A stretch of 10,445 nt of DNA from JAQGMJ01 sp036271855 (GTDB taxonomy: Bacteria > Pseudomonadota > Gammaproteobacteria > Burkholderiales > JAEUOS01). Where the stretch lies: contig DATAZV010000064.1 in NCBI GenBank assembly GCA_036271855.1, positions 1-10,445 on the forward strand, read 5' to 3'. Shown here piece after piece: positions 1 through 6,997 of this stretch (positions are counted from its first letter, which is position 1; each line of letters starts with the position of its first letter). Both the position numbers and the translations under genes were made by a program. Under the pieces are notes generated by a model that saw nothing but the letters and a program-made list of their open reading frames with translations, had not been told where the DNA came from and made no database searches.

Positions 1-2194
1 GGCCGGCATCTGCGAGCGCCGCACGCAGGTCGTCAACTGGGATCCGGTGGACATGACCGTGCTGGCCAACGAGCAGGTGATCGACGGCCATGGCTGGCGC
101 TCGGGCGCGCTGGTGGAAAAACGCGAGATCCCCGGCTACTACCTGAAGATCACCGCTTACGCCGAAGAACTGCTCGACCACACGCTGACCCAGCTGCCGG
201 GCTGGCCGGAACGCGTGCGCCTGATGCAGGAAAACTGGATCGGCAAGAGCGAGGGCGTGCGCTTTGCTTTCCCGCACGAGGTCAAAGGCGCCGACGGCAA
301 GCTGATCGGCGACGGCCGCATGTACGTCTTCACCACGCGTCCCGACACCATCATGGGCGTGACCTTTTGCGCGGTAGCGCCCGAGCATCCACTGGCCGAG
401 CACGCTGCGGCAGCCGATCCCAGGGTGGCGGCCTTTATCGACAAGGCCAAGCAGGGCGGCACCACCGAGGCCGAACTGGCGCTGAAGGAAAAGGAAGGCG
501 TGCCCACGGGTCTCTTCGTCACCCACCCGCTGACCGGCGACAAAGTCGAAGTCTGGGTCGGCAACTATGTGCTGATGAGTTATGGTGATGGCGCCGTGAT
601 GGGCGTGCCGGCGCATGACGAGCGCGATTTCATTTTCGCCAAAAAATACAATCTGCCGATCCGGCAGGTGGTCGGTGTGGAAGGCAAGACCTATTCGACC
701 GACGCCTGGCAAGAATGGTATGCCGACAAGCAAACGGGCAAGTGCGTGAACAGCGGCAAATACGATGGCCTGTCGTACAAGGCCGCCATCGACGCGGTCG
801 CCGCCGACCTCGCGGCCAAGGGCCTGGGCGAAAAGAAAACCACCTGGCGCCTGCGCGACTGGGGCGTGTCGCGCCAGCGCTACTGGGGCACGCCGATCCC
901 GATCATCCACTGCCCGGATCACGGCGCGGTGCCGGTGCCGGAAAAGGATTTGCCGGTGGTGCTGCCGGAAGACTGCATCCCCGATGGTTCCGGCAATCCG
1001 CTGAACAAGAACGCGGCTTTCCTCAACGTCGCCTGCCCCACCTGCGGCAAGCCGGCCAAGCGCGAGACCGACACGATGGATACCTTCGTCGATTCGTCCT
1101 GGTACTTCATGCGCTATTGCTCGCCGGGGTCGGACGACGCCATGGTCGATGCGCGCAATGATTACTGGATGCCGATGGACCAGTACATCGGCGGCATCGA
1201 GCACGCGATTTTGCACCTGTTGTATGCCCGCTTCTGGACCAAGGTGATGCGCGATCTTGGGTTGGTTCGTTTTGACGAACCTTTTGTCAACCTGCTGTGC
1301 CAGGGCATGGTGCTGAACCAGGCTTATTCACGAAAACCCGGCGAAGGCGGCAAGGAATATTTCTGGGAAGAGGAGCTCGACGTGGTGCGCGACGAGCACC
1401 GGCGCATCGTCTCGGCCAAGCTCAAGCGCGACGGCTCTCCGGTCGAGCATGAGCTGACGACCATGTCGAAGTCCAAAAGCAACGGCGTCGACCCGCAGGA
1501 CCTGATCGAAAAATACGGCGCCGACACCGCGCGCCTGTACGTCATGTTCACTTCGCCGCCGGAGCAGTCGCTCGAATGGAGCGATGCGGGCGTGGACGGT
1601 TCGGCGCGTTTCCTGCGCCGCTTCTGGACATTCGGCCATGCCTGGGCCGAAGCGATCGCAGGCGCCGGCAAGGTCGAGGCCGCCGCCCTGGCGGAGCCGC
1701 TGAAGGCGCTGCGCCGCGAGGTGTATACGGTGCTCAGGCAGATCGACTTCGACATCAAGCGCATCCAGTACAACACCGTGGTCTCGGGCGCGATGAAAAT
1801 GCTCAATGCCCTGGAACAAGCGCCACGCGGCGACGCCAAGGCAGCGGCGGTGGTGCGCGAGGGCTTGTCCATCCTGATCCGGGTGATGAACCCGGTGGTG
1901 CCCCATGTCACCCATGCGCTGTGGGAAGAACTGGGCTACGCTGCGCAATACGGCGACCTGCTGGATGCGCCCTGGCCGCTGGTGGACGAGGCGGCCCTGA
2001 AATCCGACGTGGTGGAGCTGATGCTGCAGATCAACGGCAAGCTGCGCGGGTCGATCAGCGTGCCGGCGACGGCGCCGAAGGAAGAGATCGAGAAGCTGGC
2101 GCTGGCCGCGCCGGTGGTGCAGAAGTTCATGGAAGGCAAGCCGGCGAAAAAAGTGGTGGTGGTGCCGGGCCGCCTGGTCAATATAGTCGTCTGA
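1..2194 (+). CDS. leuS: Leucyl-tRNA synthetase, 5'-truncated by the window edge
   Basis: Class I aminoacyl-tRNA synthetase that charges tRNA-Leu in the cytoplasm. The reading frame is open from base 2, giving 730 visible codons. Bacterial LeuRS is about 860-880 residues, so roughly 140-150 N-terminal residues, including the HIGH motif, lie upstream. The fragment opens with VVNWDPVD and VLANEQV, typical of the catalytic core. The CP1 editing domain follows, with TTRPDT (around 331-350) and VPAHDERD (around 605-628). A possible zinc-ribbon insert has CPDHG (around 912) and CPTCG (around 1033). The catalytic core resumes with ETDTMDTF and SSWYF, and the KMSKS loop reads TMSKSKSNG (from 1460). 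The anticodon-binding and C-terminal domains end in VVVPGRLVNIVV, the usual LeuRS terminus. A GTG at 47 is internal and not the start. lptE begins 28 nt downstream. The first residue of the KMSKS motif is Thr instead of Lys. Confidence 0.98.
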   Translation, partial: AGICERRTQVVNWDPVDMTVLANEQVIDGHGWRSGALVEKREIPGYYLKITAYAEELLDHTLTQLPGWPERVRLMQENWIGKSEGVRFAFPHEVKGADGKLIGDGRMYVFTTRPDTIMGVTFCAVAPEHPLAEHAAAADPRVAAFIDKAKQGGTTEAELALKEKEGVPTGLFVTHPLTGDKVEVWVGNYVLMSYGDGAVMGVPAHDERDFIFAKKYNLPIRQVVGVEGKTYSTDAWQEWYADKQTGKCVNSGKYDGLSYKAAIDAVAADLAAKGLGEKKTTWRLRDWGVSRQRYWGTPIPIIHCPDHGAVPVPEKDLPVVLPEDCIPDGSGNPLNKNAAFLNVACPTCGKPAKRETDTMDTFVDSSWYFMRYCSPGSDDAMVDARNDYWMPMDQYIGGIEHAILHLLYARFWTKVMRDLGLVRFDEPFVNLLCQGMVLNQAYSRKPGEGGKEYFWEEELDVVRDEHRRIVSAKLKRDGSPVEHELTTMSKSKSNGVDPQDLIEKYGADTARLYVMFTSPPEQSLEWSDAGVDGSARFLRRFWTFGHAWAEAIAGAGKVEAAALAEPLKALRREVYTVLRQIDFDIKRIQYNTVVSGAMKMLNALEQAPRGDAKAAAVVREGLSILIRVMNPVVPHVTHALWEELGYAAQYGDLLDAPWPLVDEAALKSDVVELMLQINGKLRGSISVPATAPKEEIEKLALAAPVVQKFMEGKPAKKVVVVPGRLVNIVV

Positions 2195-2211
2195 TATTCA
2201 CGTCCGCAAGC

Positions 2212-2216
2212 AGGAG
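2212..2216 (+). promoter_or_regulatory. Ribosome binding site of lptE
   Basis: AGGAG lies 6 nt upstream of the ATG at 2223. It supports that start and separate initiation from leuS despite the 28-nt gap. Confidence 0.75.
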
Positions 2217-2222
2217 CTTTCC

Positions 2223-2771
2223 ATGATCGACACACTTCGCCGTCTGCCTGGCCTGGTCCAGGCTCTGGCCTGTGCCCTTGCCCTGCTGCTGGCCGGCTGC
2301 GGCTTCCAGTTGCGCGGCGCGGCCAACCTGCCCTTCGACAGCCTGTACATCGACATACCGCAGACCAACTTGATCGGCGCCCAGCTGGCGCGCAACCTGC
2401 GCAACGGGTCGAGTGCGAAAATCGTCGACAACCGCGTCGATGCGCAGGTAATCCTCACCCGGGTGAGGGAGGTGCGCGCCAAGACCATCCTGTCGATCAA
2501 CAGTTCCGGCCGGGTGCGCGAATTCCGCCTGCGCTATACCTTCAGCTATTCGCTGATCGACCAGAAGGGCCAGGACGTCGCCGCGCCGGCTTCGCTTTCG
2601 CTGGAGCGCGATTACTCCTTCAGCGACGACCAGGTGCTGGCGAAGGAAAGCGAAGAGGCGCTGCTGTACCGCGACATGCAGTCCGACCTGGTGCAGCAGA
2701 TCATCCGCCGCCTGGCCGCCGCCAAACCGCCGGCGCCGGGTGAAGACGCCGTCGTTACGCCGAAGGGCTGA
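2223..2771 (+). CDS. lptE: LPS-assembly lipoprotein LptE
   Basis: Outer-membrane lipoprotein that plugs the LptD beta-barrel and helps deliver lipopolysaccharide to the cell surface. The 182-residue product has a type II signal peptide: positively charged RR at 6-7, a hydrophobic stretch at about 11-24, and a lipobox LLAGC with the lipidated Cys at residue 26. GCGFQLRG directly after it is the family hallmark (E. coli LptE also begins with GCGF.LRG after processing). The rest shows the alternating hydrophobic pattern of the LptE fold, including LYIDIP and REFRLRYTFSYSL. The start is supported by a good SD. Its TGA shares the A of the next gene's ATG (TGATG), so holA is probably translationally coupled. 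The leuS-lptE-holA order is common in proteobacteria. LptE is short and diverges fast, so the call rests on the lipobox, GCGF motif and context together. Confidence 0.93.
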   Translation: MIDTLRRLPGLVQALACALALLLAGCGFQLRGAANLPFDSLYIDIPQTNLIGAQLARNLRNGSSAKIVDNRVDAQVILTRVREVRAKTILSINSSGRVREFRLRYTFSYSLIDQKGQDVAAPASLSLERDYSFSDDQVLAKESEEALLYRDMQSDLVQQIIRRLAAAKPPAPGEDAVVTPKG

Positions 2772-3760
2772 TGCAGCTGCGCCCGGAAACGCTGGCTGCC
2801 GCGCTCGCGCGCGGCATTGCGCCGCTTTACGTGGTCACCGGCGACGAGCCGCTGCTGGCGCTGGAAGCCGCCGACGCGATCCGGCTGGCGGCGCGCGCGG
2901 CGGGCTACACCGACCGCAAGCTGTTCTCGGTGGAACGCAGTTTCGACTGGGGGCAGTTGCGCGCGGCGGGCGCCGGCATGTCCCTGTTCGGCGACAAGAC
3001 CTTCATCGACCTGCGCATACCGGGCGGCAAGCCGGGCAAGGAAGGCGCCAAGGCGCTGGAGGCACATGCCAATGCCGCCGCCGGCGCGGGCGGTGACCCG
3101 GATACGACCACCCTCATCACCCTGCCGAAACTGGACCGCGCGCAACTGGGCTCCGCCTGGTTCACCGCGCTTTCGCAGCATGGCGTGACGATCCAGGCGC
3201 AAGCCATCGAGCGTGCCGCCTTGGCGGCGTGGATCGGCGAACGCCTGGGCCGGCAAAAGCAGAGCGCGGACCGCGAGACGCTCAATTTCATCGCCGCCAA
3301 GGTGGAAGGCAATCTGCTGGCGGCGCACCAGGAAATCCAGAAACTGGGCTTGCTGCAGCCGGAGGGCAAGCTGGAATTCGATGCGGTGCGCGAGGCCGTG
3401 CTCAATGTCGCCCGCTACGACGTGTTCAAGCTGTCGGAAGCCTGGCTGGAGAACGACTGGCCGCGTTTTCGCCGCATGCTCGACGGCTTGAAGGGCGAAG
3501 GCGAAGCGCCGCCGCTGGTGCTGTGGGCGATGAGCGACGACATTCGCGCCCTGGCCAAGCTGCGGCGCGGCGAGAAAGTGTGGAAAGGCCCGCGCCTGCC
3601 GCTGTACGAGCGCAAGGCCAAGTCCGTACGCCCGGCGCAGATCGGCAATGCGCTCAAGCACGCGGCGGCGATCGACCGCCTGATCAAGGGCCTGCGGCCG
3701 AAGCAGCTCTCCGACAATGTATGGGAAGAGTTCTACCGCCTGGGGGCGAGCCTGGCTTGA
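2771..3760 (+). CDS. holA: DNA polymerase III subunit delta
   Basis: Delta subunit of the clamp loader. It binds and opens the beta sliding clamp so the gamma/tau complex can place it on primed DNA. The 329 residues compare with 343 in E. coli. The N-terminus follows the family pattern: LRPETLAAAL, then APLYVVTGDEPLL (about 17-29), an ATPase-like region without a real Walker A. SLFGDKTFIDLRIP (about 74-87) and TTLITLPKLD (about 115-124) follow. The middle lid helices include EGNLLAAHQEIQKL, and the C-terminal collar helices end in LSDNVWEEFYRLG. The ATG overlaps the lptE stop by one base, with a weak GAAGGG a few bases before it inside lptE. No terminator is visible after it; 75 nt separate it from the UbiD-family gene. 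Confidence 0.95.
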   Translation: MQLRPETLAAALARGIAPLYVVTGDEPLLALEAADAIRLAARAAGYTDRKLFSVERSFDWGQLRAAGAGMSLFGDKTFIDLRIPGGKPGKEGAKALEAHANAAAGAGGDPDTTTLITLPKLDRAQLGSAWFTALSQHGVTIQAQAIERAALAAWIGERLGRQKQSADRETLNFIAAKVEGNLLAAHQEIQKLGLLQPEGKLEFDAVREAVLNVARYDVFKLSEAWLENDWPRFRRMLDGLKGEGEAPPLVLWAMSDDIRALAKLRRGEKVWKGPRLPLYERKAKSVRPAQIGNALKHAAAIDRLIKGLRPKQLSDNVWEEFYRLGASLA

Positions 3761-3835
3761 GCAGCGGCGCAAAAATACAGATTGCCGGCGGCGCCCGGCA
3801 TGTGATTCACCAAACGACAACCGAAGATCAACATC

Positions 3836-5461
3836 ATGAGCAAGAGTAAAACCGGCTACCCCGATTTGCACGACCATCTCGACGAACTGAAGCGGCGCGG
3901 CCTGCTGCAGGTGATCGACCGGCCGATCGACAAGGATTCGGAGCTGCATCCCCTGGTGCGCTGGCAGTTTGTCGGCGGCATGGACGAGGGCGAGCGCCGC
4001 GCCTTCCTGTTCACCAATATCGTCAATGCGCAGGGGCGAAAATATTCGATTCCCGTGGTGGTCGGGGCGCTGGCCGCCAATCGCGAAATCTATAGTGTGG
4101 GCATGGGCTGCGCGGTGGACAAGATCCAGGCGAAGTGGGACCACGCCATTGCCAACCCGATCCCGCCGCGCATGGTGGAAAACGCGGAATGCCAGGAGGT
4201 GGTGCACGAAGGCGCCGACCTGCAGGGCGAGGGCCACGGCCTGGACATATTGTCCATTCCGGTTTCCACGCCGGGCTTCGACAGCGCACCCACCCTGACG
4301 GCAACCAACGTCATCACCGCCGATCCCGAGACCGGGGTGCAGAACATGGGCACGTATCGCTGCGCGCTGAAGGCGCCGGATCGCCTGGTGGTGCGCATGG
4401 CCACGCGGGTCGGCGGCGCCGGCGGCTACCTGCACTACCAAGCCTGGAAAAAGGCCGGCCACAAGACCATGCCCTGCGCCATCGTGCTCGGCTGCCCGCC
4501 CTACGTCGCCTTCATGGGTCCGCAGAAGCTGCCGATCGGGGTGGATGAACTCGACGTCGCCGGCGGCCTGGCCGGGGTGCCGATCGAGGTGACGCGGGCG
4601 CGCACCGTCAATCTGCAGGTGCCGGCGCAATCGGAGATCGTGATCGAAGGCCAGATCGACCTGGAGTTTTTGGAGCCCGAGGCGCCGTTCGGCGAGTCGC
4701 ACGGCCACGTCGCGCTGGAAGAGTACAACCTGCCGATGAAAATCACCGCCATCACGCACCGCCACGCGCCGGTGATTCCCTCCTACCTGAGCCAGGTGGC
4801 GCCGAGCGAGTCGAGCGTGATCAAGCGGGTGGCTTACGAGCCGCTGTTCCTGGCGCATCTGAAAAGCGCCCTGGGCATCCGCGGCGTGACGCGGGTGTCG
4901 CTGCACGAGCCCCTCACCGGCCTGCTGCGGGTGACGGTGATCACCGTCGAAAAGAACATGCCGAAGACCGAGATTTGGCGCGCGCTCTACGGCGCGGCCT
5001 TTTTCAAGGGCGACTGCGGCAAGATCTGCATCGCCGTCAACGACGATATCGATCCTGACAACGCCGACGCCCTGTTCTGGGCGATGGCTTACCGGATGAA
5101 CCCGGTGGCCGATGTGCAAACGCTGGATCATCGCGGCCAGGGCCATGGCCCGAAGCGCGAAACCGACGGCGAGGAGGATTCCACCCTGCTGATGGACGCC
5201 ACCATGAAAGGCGAGATGCCGCCGCTGGCGCTGCCGACGCGGGAATACATGGAGCGTTCGAAGGCGATCTGGGAGGAACTGGGCCTGCCCAAGCTGCGCC
5301 CGCGGCCGCCCTGGTTCGGCTATTCGCTGGGTGACTGGCTGCCGCAATGGGACGCCGCCGCCCAGCGCGCCGCCACCGGGCGCTACCTCGAAAACGGCGC
5401 GATCAGCGAAAAGCAGCAGCGCAACGACGTCAAGGCGGAATCGAAGTTTCGCCCGGAGTAG
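3836..5461 (+). CDS. UbiD-family (prenylated-FMN-dependent) decarboxylase
   Basis: Member of the UbiD superfamily, reversible (de)carboxylases of aromatic or unsaturated acids that use prenylated FMN made by a UbiX-type prenyltransferase. It has 541 residues, about 40-50 longer than typical UbiD or Fdc1. The family signature NMGTYR lies at 170-175, with Asn170 and Arg175 matching the cofactor-metal Asn and catalytic Arg. DELDVAGGL places Glu238 where the family has its metal-binding Glu. SEIVIEG and EAPFGE follow, giving Glu282 and Glu287 as the likely catalytic pair (E-x4-E). Two differences stand out: the usual second-position Gly of EGPFGE is Ala, and the metal-ligand His expected about 16-18 residues after Arg175 is absent, the nearest His being 200. 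The start has only a weak SD (GAAG, 9 nt away). Substrate is unknown: ubiquinone synthesis, phenolic acid or aromatic acyl-CoA decarboxylation are all possible, and no ubiX is present here. It lies between holA and proA. Confidence 0.9.
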   Translation: MSKSKTGYPDLHDHLDELKRRGLLQVIDRPIDKDSELHPLVRWQFVGGMDEGERRAFLFTNIVNAQGRKYSIPVVVGALAANREIYSVGMGCAVDKIQAKWDHAIANPIPPRMVENAECQEVVHEGADLQGEGHGLDILSIPVSTPGFDSAPTLTATNVITADPETGVQNMGTYRCALKAPDRLVVRMATRVGGAGGYLHYQAWKKAGHKTMPCAIVLGCPPYVAFMGPQKLPIGVDELDVAGGLAGVPIEVTRARTVNLQVPAQSEIVIEGQIDLEFLEPEAPFGESHGHVALEEYNLPMKITAITHRHAPVIPSYLSQVAPSESSVIKRVAYEPLFLAHLKSALGIRGVTRVSLHEPLTGLLRVTVITVEKNMPKTEIWRALYGAAFFKGDCGKICIAVNDDIDPDNADALFWAMAYRMNPVADVQTLDHRGQGHGPKRETDGEEDSTLLMDATMKGEMPPLALPTREYMERSKAIWEELGLPKLRPRPPWFGYSLGDWLPQWDAAAQRAATGRYLENGAISEKQQRNDVKAESKFRPE

Positions 5462-5539
5462 GCGTGCCGACGTAAGCGAGAGCCCGGCCCGGCGCGAGCC
5501 GGCGCCGCGCCGCAGGCGACCCGAAGGCCGCAAATGGCC

Positions 5540-5545
5540 TAAAAT
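5540..5545 (+). promoter_or_regulatory. Candidate -10 box of proA (possible leaderless transcript)
   Basis: TAAAAT matches the sigma70 -10 consensus at 5 of 6 positions and ends 7 nt before the proA ATG at 5553. Transcription would begin at or next to the start codon. No SD-like sequence lies in the intervening bases. The region about 17 bp upstream (around 5517-5522) has no recognisable -35 box, so strength is uncertain. Confidence 0.45.
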
Positions 5546-5552
5546 TCGATCC

Positions 5553-6845
5553 ATGAGCGCCGTTTTGCAACCCCCCGCCGCTGCCATCACCGACATTCCC
5601 GCCTATATGCGGGAAGTCGGCCTCCGCGCGCGCGCCGCCGCCAGAGCGATGGCGCGCGCCGATACGCGGGCGAAAAATACTGCGCTGACGACCATTGCCG
5701 CTGCGATTCGCCGCGACAAGGACAAATTGCAGGCTGCCAATGCGCTGGACCTGGAAGCGGGACGCGCCAAGGGGCTGGACGCGGCGATGCTGGATCGCCT
5801 CACCCTCTCCGACAAAGCGGTGGAGACGATGGCCAAAGGGCTGGAGCAGATCGCCGAACTGGCCGACCCGATCGGCGAGATCAGCGACCTCAAGTACCGG
5901 CCCACCGGCATCCAGGTCGGGCGCATGCGCGTGCCGCTGGGGGTGATCGGCATCATCTACGAATCGCGGCCCAATGTGACGGCGGACGCCGCCGGGCTGT
6001 GCATCAAGTCGGGCAACGCGACGATTTTGCGCGGCGGCTCCGAGGCGATGCATTCGAACCAGGCGGTGGCTGCCTGCATCCGCGAGGGGCTGGCCGCCGC
6101 CGGGCTGCCGGCCGAGGCGGTGCAGGTGGTGGCAACCACCGACCGCGCGGCGGTGGGCGAGTTGATCACCATGACGGAGTTCGTCGACATCATCGTGCCG
6201 CGCGGCGGCAAAGGGCTGATCGCGCGCCTGATGCAGGATTCGAAAATCCCGATGATCAAGCACCTGGACGGCATCTGCCACGTCTATATCGACGCGCATG
6301 CCGACCTGCCGAAAGCAATCAAGATCGCCGACAACGCCAAGACCCAGCGCTACGGCACCTGCAACACCATGGAAACCCTGCTGGTGCACCAGGACATCGC
6401 CGCCCGCGTGCTGCCGCCGCTGGCCAAGCTTTATATTGAGAAGGGCGTCGAACTGCGCGGCGACCCGGCGGCGTGCGCCATCGTCGACGAAATGCGCCCG
6501 GCCACCGAAGAAGACTGGTCGACCGAATACCTGGCGGCGGTGCTGGCGGTGAAGATCGTGCACGACCTCGACGAGGCGATCAGCCACATCGAGCACTACA
6601 GCTCGCACCACACCGACGCCATCGTCACCGAGCATCACCACAACGCCATGCGCTTTTTGCGCGAGGTCGACTCCGCCTCGGTGATGATCAACGCCTCCAC
6701 CCGCTTCGCCGACGGCTTCGAATACGGCCTGGGCGCGGAGATCGGCATTTCCAACGACAAGCTGCACGCGCGCGGGCCGGTGGGCCTGGAAGGGCTGACC
6801 AGCTTGAAGTGGATCGTGCTTGGGGATGGACAAATCCGCAGCTAA
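5553..6845 (+). CDS. proA: Gamma-glutamyl phosphate reductase
   Basis: Second step of proline synthesis in the cytoplasm: NADPH-dependent reduction of gamma-glutamyl phosphate to glutamate-5-semialdehyde, an aldehyde-dehydrogenase-fold enzyme. The 430-residue product is close to E. coli ProA (417). Landmarks are GVIGIIYESRPNVT (dinucleotide-binding region, about 131-144), ILRGGSEA, VDIIVPRGG, HLDGICHVY, and TCNTMETLL with the catalytic Cys at residue 270. The C-terminus FEYGLGAEIGIS followed by HARGPVGLEGL is diagnostic. I chose the ATG at 5553. The frame is open further upstream into the ubiD gene, but that extension resembles nothing in ProA. An alternative ATG at 5607 (Met19) would drop an Ala/Pro-rich leader, but homologues often carry a few residues before AYM, so 5553 is preferred. 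ProB is not in the window. The UbiD gene ends 91 nt upstream. Confidence 0.96.
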   Translation: MSAVLQPPAAAITDIPAYMREVGLRARAAARAMARADTRAKNTALTTIAAAIRRDKDKLQAANALDLEAGRAKGLDAAMLDRLTLSDKAVETMAKGLEQIAELADPIGEISDLKYRPTGIQVGRMRVPLGVIGIIYESRPNVTADAAGLCIKSGNATILRGGSEAMHSNQAVAACIREGLAAAGLPAEAVQVVATTDRAAVGELITMTEFVDIIVPRGGKGLIARLMQDSKIPMIKHLDGICHVYIDAHADLPKAIKIADNAKTQRYGTCNTMETLLVHQDIAARVLPPLAKLYIEKGVELRGDPAACAIVDEMRPATEEDWSTEYLAAVLAVKIVHDLDEAISHIEHYSSHHTDAIVTEHHHNAMRFLREVDSASVMINASTRFADGFEYGLGAEIGISNDKLHARGPVGLEGLTSLKWIVLGDGQIRS

Positions 6846-6853
6846 CGCTGCGG
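6836..6853 (+). repeat. Hairpin enclosing the proA stop codon
   Basis: Perfect inverted repeat CCGCAGC-taac-GCTGCGG: a 7-bp GC-rich stem whose 4-nt loop contains the TAA of proA (6843-6845). No T-run follows, so it is not a canonical intrinsic terminator. It could stabilise the mRNA 3' end or be chance in GC-rich DNA. Confidence 0.5.
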
Positions 6854-6883
6854 TGGGGCAAGCGCGCAGCTAGGCCTTTCCCG

Positions 6884-6909
6884 CGGCACGCGCCCGACGT
6901 GGCGTGCCG
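6884..6909 (+). repeat. Inverted repeat in the proA-SEC-C gap
   Basis: CGGCACGC (6884-6891) pairs perfectly with GCGTGCCG (6902-6909) around a 10-nt loop. No U-tract follows. It may be a Rho-type or processing hairpin at the end of the proA transcript. It also sits about 12 bp upstream of the -35 box of the next gene, so an operator role is possible. Nothing else coding is seen in 6846-6997. Confidence 0.45.
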
Positions 6910-6921
6910 GCAACACCGCTC

Positions 6922-6950
6922 TGGACTCCGCTCATCAAGCCCGCTAAAAT
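6922..6950 (+). promoter_or_regulatory. Sigma70-type promoter of the SEC-C gene
   Basis: TGGACT (6922-6927, 4 of 6 to TTGACA) and TAAAAT (6945-6950, 5 of 6 to TATAAT) are separated by exactly 17 bp. The predicted start is near 6957, giving a leader of about 41 nt. This is the best promoter match I found in the window. Confidence 0.6.
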
Positions 6951-6958
6951 GCGCGCCC

Positions 6959-6983
6959 GCACACCACCCGGTGTGCACTTTTT
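6959..6983 (+). terminator. Leader hairpin with T5 tract (attenuator-like)
   Basis: GCACACC-accc-GGTGTGC forms a perfect 7-bp stem with a 4-nt loop, followed two bases later by TTTTT (6979-6983). It has the shape of an intrinsic terminator but lies between the predicted transcription start (about 6957) and the SD at 6988. It could terminate read-through from proA, act as an attenuator, or protect the 5' end. Confidence 0.5.
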
Positions 6984-6987
6984 AGAC

Positions 6988-6992
6988 GGAGG
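6988..6992 (+). promoter_or_regulatory. Strong ribosome binding site of the SEC-C gene
   Basis: GGAGG is a perfect SD core 5 nt upstream of the ATG at 6998. With the promoter above, it shows that the initiation signals of this gene are intact even though its reading frame is interrupted. Confidence 0.75.
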
Positions 6993-6997
6993 CCATC

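Noticed and set aside
3784..3799. Inverted repeat GCCGG...CCGGC between holA and the UbiD gene as a terminator
   Set aside because: The stem is only 5 bp with no T-run after it, so it does not support termination; expected by chance in this composition.
2612..5596. Very long minus-strand open frame (994 codons) opposite lptE, holA and the UbiD gene
   Set aside because: It lies fully antisense to three well-recognised genes, is Arg/His/Gln/Ala-rich without any family motif, and long antisense frames are expected in high-GC codon-biased DNA.
5430..6833. 467-codon minus-strand open frame opposite proA
   Set aside because: Mirror of proA codon bias; composition is low-complexity (His/Gly/Val/Asp) and there is no recognisable domain.
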